From contig NC_060063.1 of assembly GCF_020283565.1 (NCBI RefSeq), positions 26,218,777 to 26,282,776 on the forward strand: a DNA stretch of 64,000 nucleotides, in the 5' to 3' direction. The DNA is from Trifolium pratense (taxonomy: Eukaryota; Streptophyta; Magnoliopsida; Fabales; Fabaceae). Made by a program: the position numbers and the translations under genes. This document shows positions 37,280-48,497 of this stretch, in pieces (positions within the stretch are counted from its first letter, which is position 1; each line of letters starts with the position of its first letter). The notes beneath the pieces were generated by a model. It saw only the letters and a list, made by a program, of their open reading frames with translations, did no database searches and was not told the origin of the DNA.

Positions 37280-40263
37280 TTAGAAAAATTTCCTCCTAAA
37301 GTTTCTGGTAGTTGTTTGATATGAACGCATGAGTAATCCAACGCCAATCCCAATCCCTACACACATCCCAAGGCCAATCCCAACACCAACTCTAACACCA
37401 GCATTGAACCATGTGAGTTGTCCGTCCTCACCAAGATACATTTCTTGAGAGTAGAAACCGTTCGCCATCTTGCCATCAAGATCATAATCATCAACTTCCG
37501 ACCCTGCAGACCCTGTTACCTGCAAGATATAATCAACGTAAAACAATTAGCATTTAAGAAATCCCAAGACTCGGATAAGATAGTGAGGCTATGCCAGTAA
37601 ATACCAATATATTGACTTACTATGAAATAAACAATGCACTTAGTAACCAATAAAAACTAGAAGGTTGAATTATTTTATGGAGACACAAAATATGTATAAG
37701 AATTATGACATAATTGCATAAAGAAGGCAGTGTTATCAATCCCAAATAGCAGAGCAGAGCGACTGACCCAAAAATGCTAAAGCAAGATAGCAGCTAGCGG
37801 CATGGCCACTAATTTTTTTTTATAAAGTTTATATAACTTTCACTACATACATAGAAACTCAACAACTAGCTTGGACTGACTATTCACAACACGAGTGAGA
37901 CCAAATGAGAGATTAGAAATCCAAACGCTGTTATGATGTTTTCTTAACTGAAAAATTCCTAAAATACCGCAATCAAAAAGCTCCGATGTTTAAATTTCAA
38001 GAGATCTTTTTGGAATTTCCAATCTCATTACGTGGTGCAGCATTATAGCAGCTATTTTGGCTGTTATATTAGCCACTACACGAATCTGCTCCTCTAATGC
38101 ATGTCTTGTAGAGGCTAGGTCCTGCTCTGCTACCCTACACTACAGTGTCGCTATATTGACAACACTGACAGAAGGTTCCTTGGCCTTTAAATTAAAAGCA
38201 TAATGAATAACTGAAAGAAGAGATACAATTTCTATCAATCAACCATAGTACCTCGGGTAGAAAACAGAAGAGAAGATAGGAACCAGTTCAGCATACAACA
38301 CCATCTACTGAGAATGCCTCATAAACTAAGGGGGATGCATATCTCCCGAACTTAGATATATAGCTTACTTTAGGGTAAATTTTATTTGTCTGCTAAACTT
38401 TCACAAATTCCTGAGAGAGCTTTTGAAGAAAAAAATAGCAAAAAAGAAAGCTTTCCATTTTTCAAAACATGCTACTGCAATAGGGTTCATTAACAAACTA
38501 GCAATAGAACCAGAAAGTTCCTTTCTTTGTAAATTGATGTCATTTTAGATGTTATCCTTTATTAGCAAACATTTCAAACTAGTCCTTAAAGAAAATATTT
38601 CCTTAAAACTAAACGATTGATCACAAATACCAAATTAGTCTTCATAGGTGTTAATTAAAACTCAAAATACTGCAAAAAGTATAACATCTGAACTACAATC
38701 ATCGACAGGTTACAGTTTCAAGACTTTTTTTTTTAACTTCTCTTATTTAAGGGATTAACCTAACAACAACCTATAATTTCATGAAGCAAATTGGAGATCC
38801 ATTCTTACTAGATAGTGACAATACCTAGATTGGATTGCAGTATAATGATGTTTTGAACTGACAGTAGATGAAAATGGAATCCATATATATCTATCACTTC
38901 ATAAAGGACTAATTATGATCCAAAGTGTAATGAAACTTGACTAATAGTGCTATTATTTTTGAACAACTAATAGTGCTATTATTATGCTTATGCCATCACA
39001 ACACTTTCTTTATCTAAACAACTTATAAAAAAATCAAATTTTTTTTTTCTCTTTACAATGTAGCCAAATAGTTGCAATTAGAGTTGTGTCGTGTGCAAGA
39101 AATATGTATACTATATGGCCATATATCCATAATTTCTGATCAACGACTTTGACATTTCAAAGATCCTAGTCCTCTATATGTCAAGCATAACTCATAGGTT
39201 ACCAATGTTGTCAACGCAGATTACAGAAAATAGTTATATGATCAAATTCCGGAATGTTATATTGCTATAGCACAACTCTTGCTGCTATTGACAACACTAG
39301 GGGATTGACAACATTAGATCATATAGCGGAACAATGGTATTTATTCAAATTCCAATAGGCTATAGCCGCCATTTAATCGATTTTTTATCCTAAAACAACA
39401 TTAGACAAAAAGCCACAATACCACTAATAAGATACAATCGAATGCACATGCAAATTTTGTTACATTGTCAATTCATAGTCATCAAACTCAACAAATAAAA
39501 CAAACCAACAAATTTAAATTGAGAAATTCATACTATATGAATAAAATGCTTATGAAAAAAGAAACCAAACAAAAAACAATACCTGCAATTTAGGGTGTGG
39601 AATTAATCCATTCACACCACTAACATGATCCTTATCCATCACATTCATCTCCTCATCTTCTGGAATAGCATCCAAAATAGCATGTCTAGGAACTCTCCTC
39701 CTAGGACTCATTGAAATAGTCTTACTCAAAATAACAGGCACACCAGAACAACATCCAGCAACATAAACTTCAACCGAAGGAGCTGAAACTCCGAGCTTCG
39801 GCCGAAAAAACGCCGAACAACCCTTCCCAATAGACCCAACCGCCACATGACAATCCATATCCCAACCAGACCCATTACCCCAATCAGCATCTAACCGTTC
39901 CAATGAACCACAAAGAAACAAAACATCTTTCTCATAAACCTCAAATTCAGCACCACCAGTTATCCTCACATTATCTGTGCTCACATACGTTACCTCAGCG
40001 GACTCTTTATCGATACGGTCACGACGGAGCGTAAGGGGCGGAGCTGAAACGGTTGCAGGGATTGGTGAACCGTTTATTACAAGAGAAAAACCGATTTCTC
40101 GTTTTGGATGACATAGGGTTAAACTTTCAGGAACACTATCGATTAAACAAGGTGAAATTCGAACATAGAAAAGACGAATTTCAAGCCAGGATCTATGACT
40201 CTTAAGAGAAGAAAAATTCAATGAGTTTTCGCTCTTTGAAATCGCTTCTTCGTTTTGATCCAT
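37280..40263 (-). CDS. At1g01500-family protein, 2 exons, 306 aa
   Basis: Exon 1 is 39583-40263 (681 nt, starting MDQNEEAISKSENSLNF) and exon 2 is 37280-37519 (240 nt). The intron is GT..AG in phase 0. Family landmarks are SWLEIRLFYVRISPCLID, LRRDRIDKESAEVTYVSTDN, VEVYVAGCCSGVPVILSKTI and a C-terminal DGQLTWFNAGVRVGVGIGLG followed by RSYQTTTRNFRR. The Gly/Val-rich segment near residues 265-290 looks like a single membrane-spanning or membrane-associated helix close to the C-terminus, with a basic tail. Public annotations often call this family erythronate-4-phosphate dehydrogenase-like, but I see no Rossmann-type GxGxxG domain or dehydrogenase signature, so that name is unsafe. Function is unknown. 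Confidence 0.9.
37738..38167. mobile_element. hAT-like MITE (430 bp) in the intron of the At1g01500-like gene
   Basis: Ends CAGTGTTATCAA and TTGACAACACTG are inverted copies, flanked by an 8-bp near-perfect duplication (AAAGAAGG at 37730-37737 and ACAGAAGG at 38168-38175), as expected for hAT elements. Confidence 0.75.
39203..39299. mobile_element. Degraded relative of the same hAT-like family
   Basis: CAATGTTGTCAA at the left and TTGACAACACTAG at the right resemble the termini of the element at 37738-38167, in the same intron, but this copy is much shorter and lacks a clear duplication. Confidence 0.5.
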
Positions 40264-41027
40264 ATAACAAAAAATTTATAAATTTCGGATTTTGATTTGA
40301 ATTAGAACAAACTAAAATGACCCTTTTGCGTTTTGATGAAATTGATTAAGACCCAGAAAGAAAAAAAGATGAATTTGATGGAAAATTGAACCTGGGTATG
40401 GATGAGAAAAATTGCTCTGTTTTGTTGATTTTTGTTCTGTTTTTTGTTTTTTTTGTTTTCCCTGAGAAGGGGAAATAGAAGGAGCGGAAAAGAAGGGTTT
40501 AATCGAAAAGATGAAAGGGAAATAAGAGGGAAAGAAAGAGAGAAGAAGGAAGGAGGGTTTTGTTTGAGATGGATGGAAAATGAGAGTTAAAAATAGGGAA
40601 ATTTAATTTATTGTTAGAAAGGGTCAAAGTCAATGAATTAAGGTGTGAGATGGAGAAGAATGAATGAATGAATTAAGATGGTCTTTGATCCGTAGTAGTA
40701 GCTGCTGCACTCTATTTGGAAATTTGTAACAAACAATAGTAACTGCTGCTCTCTTTTTTTGGTGGCCAATTCAAATAGGGAGTAACTACTATTTTTTTTT
40801 TTTTTAATAGACAAAATAATAAATTATTAAAAATGTCCGCATAAAGTGAATGGATTGAAGTTCAAAATTCGGGTTATTATGTATGACCTAATAATTTTGA
40901 CATTTATATCAGTTGAGCTAGAATTTATATCAATTGTTAGTTGATTCAGTGGTAATTGACGTTGTACTTAATAGAGAGGACTACAGTTGTCTCGCAACTA
41001 TGATCAGGAGGGGTGAAACCACTTGAT
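40264..41027. other. Upstream region of the At1g01500-like gene and gene-free flank
   Basis: A purine-rich leader (about 40460-40560, GGGGAAATAGAAGGAGCGGA) is probably promoter or 5' UTR of the minus-strand gene. The rest is AT-rich without a gene. Confidence 0.4.
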
Positions 41028-41035
41028 GTCAGAAC

Positions 41036-42038
41036 TGGAGCTGTCAAAAGGGCCGGCCCGGTCCGGCCTGGAGGGCCCCGGTCAAATAAAGGGGTCGGCC
41101 CAGTCCGGCCCGGCCCGCTTAGCCCGACCCGATAAGCAAAAGCCTACATGGCCCGATGGGCCGGCCCACTAATTTTCATAGTATTTTTTTTTCTGAAAAA
41201 AAAAAACATATTCTACTAAATTTATGTTATATTTCTCAACTAAATCTTCAAGAAGGTAATTCGTATCCCTATATTTTCTCACATAATCTCCCAAACAACA
41301 ATATATCTTCCTCTTTATCTTGATCAAACAAACAAACAAATCTCTAACAAATAATCTCATTCGTAACCAAAAAAAATAATCTCATTCTAATCCAATAAGT
41401 TTTTTGTCATATTATTATTATTACTACAAAAAAAACAAAATCCAAGTTTTATATCTTTCATTCATCCATCGTAATTTAAGTAAAAAAAAAAAACAAAAAT
41501 ATAGAGATTTTTTTCTTACTGTACCCCACTTTTTTTTTAATTTCCATAATACCCCTATTTTCAAAATAATTTCCGTAATACCCCTTTTTTAGGACAAAAT
41601 CTGGCGCGTGCAGGTACATGATGATGGCGGAAACGAGGATTCCACCATGCATGGAGGTATGGCGGAAATGACAGTTCCACCATGTATGCAGGGATGGCGG
41701 AAATGGCAGCCCCGCCAAGATGATATGCTTAAAAATAGGAATAAAACAAATTATAGATAGGAACAAAACACAAATAATAACAATAAAACAACAAAAAAAA
41801 TAAAAAAATTATATATGAATTTATGCATAAAAATAGGACCAAAATATAACAATAAAAAGATTATAGAATTTTTTTAATTCTTTAAGGGGCCGGCCCAAAA
41901 GCCTGTGGGCCGGCCCATGACGGCCCATGAAAAAGCATAACCCAATAAGGTCCGGCCCCCTTTTTATGAAGCCCAACCCGTGTAAAATGATAGGGCTAAT
42001 GGGCCGGCCCGATAGCCCGGCCCTTTTTGACAGCTCTA
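41036..42038. mobile_element. hAT-like element with GGGCCGGCCC-rich ends (1,003 bp)
   Basis: Termini TGGAGCTGTCAAAAGGG and CCCTTTTTGACAGCTCTA are inverted copies, flanked by a perfect 8-bp duplication GTCAGAAC (41028-41035 and 42039-42046). Both ends carry arrays of GGGCCGGCCC-like palindromes. The interior includes a 35-bp triplication (about 41624-41720) and no transposase. Confidence 0.85.
41624..41720. repeat. 35-bp tandem triplication inside the hAT-like element
   Basis: ATGGCGGAAA recurs at 41624, 41659 and 41694, each followed by a TTCCACCATG or related motif. The third copy ends AGCCCCGCC. Confidence 0.75.
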
Positions 42039-42476
42039 GTCAGAACTGACCCCCCGAACCAGATTAAGCGATCTCGTGGACCGATACTGCTGGTGAAAAA
42101 AAAAACTAGACTGAACACATACTCGCAACCCGACTTAAAACTGACATAACCACTAACACATAGAAGCATCGGGTCGGGTGCGGATTGGATCTCAGTTCAA
42201 CAATTGTGAAAAATAGGTCATGAACGGTTGCATACGAGTGGGTGCGGGTCTCTATACTAAAACCAACTAAAGGACGATTAAGATGCAAATTTATTCTTTC
42301 CTTTGATTTCAAGTGTCTCTCTCATACTCTTCACTTTGTTGTTTTTATCCATCTATAATAGATGAGAGATTTATATTTTACGGTCTTGTAATACGTTGAA
42401 AAAAAAAAAGAAGGTGTTAAATATACTCTAATATTTGAAGTCTATATTAATTTATATTTCTGATTTAATTGATCTA

Positions 42477-45323
42477 TCTACTATATAAGAAAAGAAAGTA
42501 CGAATGAAATCCCCAATTTGATCATGTTTAATTTTTTGACACATCATTTAGTTTAAGGTTTTTTTGGTTATATTTATCTGTCTTAAAGTTGTATATATTT
42601 TAAATAATTTTAAGAGTTATACTCATATATTAATACGGGGACATAATCTTTTGTGTGAATTCTGAGGGACCTATGTTTTTTTTTTGGTATACCTATGTTT
42701 TTCCTCTTATTAATAAGATTTTCTGTTCTTAAATAGTTGAAAAATAAATGACATTTTTTTAGAAGTTTTTTTTTTTTGTAATATTTTTTGTTGTTGATAT
42801 AAGGACTAATATTTTGAGAAATAAATTCTCTTTTATTTTACCGTAACAAAAAATTAACTTGTCATCATTGACCATTCTTTTGGAATATATTGGTCATCAA
42901 TACATTATGCAGAATCTATATTTATTCTCAAGAAACTTGTGTTCTTAGTAACGTTGGGGACGCATGGCTTATGTTTTTACTCTTATTAATAAAGTTTCCA
43001 TTTTTTTATTATTTTTTTAGACATATATTTATGCTCATATATCAATACAACGACCTAATCTTTTGTGTAATTTCTGCGGGACGTATGTGTTATACTCATA
43101 TTTAATACGGTGACCTAATTATTTTGATGATTTTTGTGAGTCATCTATTTTCACTAACATATTAATAATGTTGTCTATTTTTTAATACTTTTTAGGGGAC
43201 TATTTATACTCATATACTAGCTGGACACCCGTGCGTCCGCACGGGAGTTGCGGCGTTGCCGCTCCTCACCTGATAACATGAAATAATAATTTATTGGAAA
43301 GTAATTTAAAAGATAATATTTGGTAAAAAAAAAATAGAAAAAGAACAATGGTAAAACTATCACAAAAAAGCCTCAGATATCCGTATTAGTATAATATAAA
43401 TTTTGTTCGAAAAAAATATATAAATATAGATAATGTAGAAATCATGAAAAAATAGGCTACCTTATTAATATATTAGTAAAAACATCGTCTTGTAAAAGTA
43501 ACCAAAAATTTATGTCTGTGTATTCAATATATGAGTATATATATAGTCCCGTAAAAATTAATAGAAAATAGGCAACCTTATTAATATGTTAGTGAAAATA
43601 TAGGTCTCACAAAAATCAACAAAATAATTAGGTCACCGTATTAAATATTAAATATGAGTATAACCCGTAAAATTGTAAAAAAAAAATAGACAACATAAAA
43701 AATAAGTTTCCATGTTAATATATGAGTATAAATATAGGTTCCGCATATATTATAAAAGAACGTGCAAACTTATTAATATGAGTAAAAAACATAGCTCCCA
43801 CAAAAATTACACAAAACATTAGGTCATTGTATTAACATATGAGTATAAATATAAATCTCACAAAAAATAGTAAAAAACTGGAAACTTTATTAATAAGAGT
43901 AAAAACATATAACCTTGCATAAATCACACAAAAGAAACAGATATATATATGCTGTTAAGCCATAAGTTGGGAAGGTGAAAAAGAAACAGATGAATTGAAG
44001 GAAAGAGTAGTGATGATCTCCATCGTTTTACTCTTCTCTTCCACTTACTCGACGAAATTCGAATTGACAACGTGAATTTTGTTAAAATTGAAATTAGTGA
44101 TATGGAATAAATTAATCCACGTGTCATGTTTCAATTGGTCATAGTAAAAACCATTTCTATGGTTGTACAAAAAAAAAACAGTTTTTATGTTGTTTATAAG
44201 TTTTGTTCTTAAATATATTTAGTTGAATTAAAAATTAACTTAATTGAATATTGGCTTGAAGTCCATAAATGAAGTTGATATTAAAAAAAATTCAAAAAAA
44301 TATGTGTAGACAAATATAAAATAAACGGACAAATATAACATTAATATTTTATTTTTTTTTAGGTAATTAGTATTGCTGGCTTATTGATGAAAACTTTCCA
44401 TATAAAACTTTTCAAAAAATAAAAAAACAGAAACATAATATAAAAGGATAACTATTTTTGTTTTAAGTAAGATTAAAAAAAATATTGTAGACAAATATAG
44501 CATTAATATTTTATTTTTTTTGGTAATTAAAAAAATGGATTTGTAGATAAAAAGAAAAAAAATGTGGGAGAAGTTGTAATTTAGATTAAAAAATAAATAA
44601 AAATAAAGTGATGTAATTTAATTTGGGTTACATACAAAAAATTGGATTTGTAGGTAAAAAGAAAAAAAAATGTAATCTACCTATATTAACAAAAACGTGG
44701 CAGATGGTCGATGCCCAGTTAATAATTGATTTTTATTTACTAAAAAATTGAATTTGTATAAAGTGAGGTATTTGAATTTCGGTTACATACAAAAAATTGG
44801 ATTTTTAGATAAAAAGAAAAAAATCGTGGAAGAAGTAACAAATAAAGTGGAGTTTTGTGGTTACAATTGGTCATTTAACTCATATTGATTATATGTTGGT
44901 TCCAAAAATATAACAAATTAATTTATATGACTTAGTGGTAAATGTAATAAGAAGGGTACCCAAAAGGTTAAGGGTTTGAATCCTATTGAGAAATTTCTTT
45001 TAGCATTTTTCTACTAACTTTTTTTGATAAAGACAAAAAATAACCCTAAATTGATTATGTGTCAAAAAATGAAAAAGGAGCAAATTGGGAATTTCATTAG
45101 TATCTTCTTTTCTTATATAGTAGATTTAATATAGGGATACCTAAGGTTTTTTTATGATGGTTGGTTTTACCATTGTTCTTTTTCTATTTTTTTTACCAAA
45201 TATTATATCATTTCTATTTTCTTTTATCTTTTAATCTATTTCCCAATAAATTACTATTTCATGTAACCAAGTGAGGAGCGGCAAAGCCGCGACTCCCGTG
45301 CGGACGCACGGGTGTCCTGCTAG
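42477..45323 (+). mobile_element. Helitron (outer copy), interrupted by a second Helitron
   Basis: The 5' end is TCTACTATATAAGAAAAG (preceded by A). The 3' end is a hairpin CCCGTGCGGACGCACGGG followed by TGTCCTGCTAG and then T. These are the TC start, hairpin plus CTRR end and A/T target expected of Helitrons. Removing the nested copy (43217-45124) leaves about 939 bp. The body contains repeated ACTCATAT(A)TTAATACGG-type units. There is no Rep/helicase gene, so it is non-autonomous. Confidence 0.8.
43217..45124 (-). mobile_element. Helitron (inner copy), opposite orientation, inserted in the outer one
   Basis: Read on the minus strand it starts TCTACTATATAAGAAAAGAAG at 45124 and ends with the hairpin CCCGTGCGGACGCACGGG plus TGTCCAGCTAG at 43217. 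It is flanked by A (43216) and T (45125). Both termini match the outer copy over tens of bases, so the two are the same family. Length 1,908 bp. Internal repeats of the ACCTTATTAATATNTTAGT type fill 43440-43920. No coding capacity was found. Confidence 0.82.
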
Positions 45324-45692
45324 TTATATATTGTCTTTGGATCTACAAATTTCAAACAAGGTAATTGCATCTCACCCTTTTGTTTTTTATTTAGTTCTTT
45401 TATCTTTTGTTGTTTCGTGTATGTGGTGTTGAATTATTTGAAGAAAAAAATTTATGGATGGATGAAATTTTAGATGTAGCACCAAAGTTTCAATTTAACT
45501 CATTAAAACGAATCATTCTACTCGTCACCCGTATGACCGACACCCGAACAAATCGAATATGTAGATGGTCAAAATTGAGTCCAAATTAAGAGATTGCGAT
45601 TTTTATCGGTTTAAGGATTTTTGGCCCGAACCCGACAATGCTCAGCCCTAATCACAAGTATCTATGATTTTTTTTTCACATATTAAAAAAAA
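45324..45692. other. Short gene-free stretch
   Basis: No gene or clear element; a degenerate TTGGCCCGAACCCGAC motif occurs near 45620-45640. Confidence 0.4.
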
Positions 45693-45875
45693 GGGTCTTG
45701 CTAACCAGTGCCCCCGGGGCACTAGTTAAGAAACCAAAAGAAGAAATAAAATAAAAGTTGTGCATGGAAAACATCAAAATATAAACTTTTGTTGTATTGA
45801 CCACACTATTTCTAAGTAAAACTTTCTAAATTTGAATCCTTAACAAGTGCCCAGGGGCACTATTTAGCATTTGCC
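45693..45875. mobile_element. MITE with GTGCCCC palindromes at both ends
   Basis: Left end GGGTCTTGCTAACCAGTGCC and right end GGGGCACTATTTAGCATTTGCC are imperfect inverted repeats of about 40 bp. Flanking TAAAAAAAA / TAAAAAAGA resembles a 9-bp duplication, but the A-rich context weakens that. Confidence 0.55.
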
Positions 45876-45995
45876 TAAAAAAGATCTATTTTAGTCGTTA
45901 GAAAAATTGCAACACTTAATTTAGTCTCTGAAAAAATAAAACAACTTTTAATTCTTGAGAAAAATAAATCTGCACGAGAGTGAAAAAATAAGAAA

Positions 45996-46521
45996 ATGGT
46001 GGGAAGAATGGCTATGGTGATGTGGGCAATATGGAACAATAGCAACAATTATGTGTGGAATAATACTAGAATGAATGCAGTGAACAATGTAGAAGATGCG
46101 CACCAGCAGCTACTGTCTGAGACTGATCGAGATGACAGCAACACAGTGGCAGCCCCCTATGCAAGGTCAAGTGTAACATGGACGCGAGCTTCTACAACGC
46201 AATAGGTGTAACTGGTGTGTTCGTTAGTGCAGGCTCAAACTATATTCAAGAAATTTAGGCTCAACACAATTGAGGGGCGAAGCAATGTGTGAAGTGATAC
46301 AACAAGGCTTTTCTCATGTGACGTTTGAAAGTGATTCAAAAATTGTCATTGACGCGTATGGTTTATCCTAACTTTGAAGTGAAGTTTACTAAGCGGCAAG
46401 GGAATATGATTGCTCATTTGTTCATACCTTAGCAAGGGCGGCTTATTCTCAATCCAGTCAATGTTTGTTTGATTTGATTCCTCATTGTATTGAGAACACT
46501 TTGATTAATGAAATGAATTGA
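45996..46521 (+). pseudogene. LINE 3' fragment (zinc-binding linker and RNase H-like domain)
   Basis: Plus-strand pieces in shifting frames match the C-terminus of plant LINEs: MAMVMWAIWNNSNNYVWNN, then VKCNMDASFYNAIGV, FEVKFTKRQGNMIAH and finally LARAAYSQSSQCLFDLIPHC ending at a TGA (46519-46521). At least two frameshifts and several stops separate them. The order and spacing are those of the reverse-transcriptase zinc-binding region and RNase H-like domain, with a T/A-rich tail after the last stop. Confidence 0.75.
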
Positions 46522-47050
46522 GTTTATTTTGATAAAAAAAAATATCAATAGTACACAATCGGAAGTCTCAATGATTAGGTTTTTAAGGTCTTCTAAACTC
46601 ATAATAATTTTTTTAGGACTCAATATTTGATCTAACAACTGAATAATTAGAATGACATCAATCATATTCTTTATTTGTTATTGGAGATCCATTTAAAGTT
46701 AGAATTTTGTTCTGTATAGACTGATCCAATATATAAAGTGACACTAAGAAAATTCGAATTTAAAATCATGACAGAAGCACACCTCAACTTCACAAGTTTT
46801 CTCCGGACCAACATATGTGGGTTATGAGTGTCCGTGTAGTAGCAATCCTCTTTTGAGTAATAAGGTTACATATATATCCTAGATGAGGGTGTGATTGCAG
46901 CAGCTAGTTGTACATCAGAGTTCTGGTTCATAAAATCTAAGCCCATCTTGGTATTGCGGCTACGAAGTATTTTTGCTTGTAATTACAATTTTGACATCTA
47001 AACAAAAATTAAGGGGCTAATGCCACAAGTGGTCCACCGTAGACAAGTGA
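46522..47050. other. Gene-free stretch
   Basis: No supported gene or element ends. Confidence 0.5.
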
Positions 47051-47057
47051 TTTACCG

Positions 47058-47318
47058 AATATGAATTTTACAAAATTCACTATTGGATTGAAAGTTTATA
47101 TCGTATAGATCATCCATAAATTTTTTAATTTTTTTTTAAAATCATTTGATATGTTATTGAGACCCATCAAAATTTATGTTATTTAATAAACCGTTAATCT
47201 TGATGTGTCTCAATAACATATCAAACAATTTTCAATTTTTCTAAATTTTTCTATGAATGATCTATATGATCTAAACTTTCAATCCAACGGTGAATTTTAT
47301 AAAATTCGTATTCATTAT
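47058..47318. repeat. Foldback MITE-like inverted repeat
   Basis: Arms of about 120 bp (47058-47180 and about 47195-47318) are imperfect inverted copies sharing TTGGATTGAAAGTTT, GATCATYCATA and TTGATATGTTATTGAGAC. The target duplication was not resolved. Confidence 0.7.
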
Positions 47319-47997
47319 AATGTTATTCGTGACTGGTTACCAAAATTAAGGTAGTTTAGGTTTATTGTTGTCTTTTGAAATGAAGAATAAACAACAAAGT
47401 TTTGTATTTGAGGGTGAGGCAAAATAATATCACTATGTAAAATCATATTATAGACCACATAACCATATAGATGTTCTAAACTTCTAAGGGGCCAACTAAT
47501 ACCATGATTATTCCCATGTGTGTTTTTTTTACCACACATTTGTAATATAGAATAGAAAGACAACTTTGAAACAAAAGTAGATCTCAATCAACCTCATAAT
47601 AGAGTACAATGCTTTTCAGCCGCCCATGTCCCACAAGAAGGACAAAGACAATGGTACAAGCTCAAAATATTTATGGTTTAGTGGTTGAGGATGTGTAAAC
47701 ACAATTTGTCCAAAAAATTAATAATTATCTTTAATCATACTTTAATACGTATTTCTAAGATAAAAATGTTATTTGACAAAAAAAAATTGACATCACACAT
47801 CAATACATCATGATGTATCATTCAATTTTGGTTTATATTTAATTTTTTTCTCTCTTTAAGTCAAATGTACATTTTCTATAAAGTGTCAACTTTTTATGTT
47901 TAAACATCTCTTCTCTAATGTAAATTTTTTTACACAATTAATCACAACCATTTGTATATATTATCGCTAAAATAATTACAATTAAAATTAAACATGT
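47319..47997. other. Gene-free AT-rich stretch
   Basis: Only short chance frames. Confidence 0.5.
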
Positions 47998-48006
47998 TTA
48001 TCGATA

Positions 48007-48190
48007 GAGTTTAATTGTTGTGCACCGTCGGTGTAAATATTTTTTACACATACATCCAATGACGCGTTGCCAAATCATTTAATGAATGTGACACATCATG
48101 TGTTTTTAATTATCATACATGATGTGTCGGTATATTATTGGACGCATGTGCAAAATAACTTTAGACTGACGGTGCATATAAATTAAATTC
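48007..48190. mobile_element. Mutator-like MITE (184 bp)
   Basis: Imperfect terminal inverted repeats GAGTTTAATTGTTGTGCACC / GGTGCATATAAATTAAATTC share a GCACCGTC core. Flanks TTATCGATA (47998-48006) and TTATTGATA (48191-48199) are a 9-bp duplication with one mismatch. Confidence 0.7.
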
Positions 48191-48497
48191 TTATTGATAA
48201 GATAATATAAAAATATTTACACTTAAAATTCATATAAATTAAATCAAATAACTACATAAAAGGGTATAAATTATAACACTTTTTTTTTCAAAACCAAAAT
48301 CCCCAAAATTTTATTCTTTCTCTCTACACATTAATATTAATAATGTTTCAACAAGGCATCACCATATTATATACAAGAGCTCCTACATTGTTGCATGTGG
48401 CCACCTATATGAAACTATGTGAGGAAAGATAATTAAATCCATTAACATATACTTAGAAACTTTTATATATTTCCCTCTTTTTTGGACATTTTGCTAT

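Noticed and set aside
37280..40263. Erythronate-4-phosphate dehydrogenase function
   Set aside because: That name circulates for this family, but no nucleotide-binding fold or dehydrogenase motif is visible in the 306 residues.
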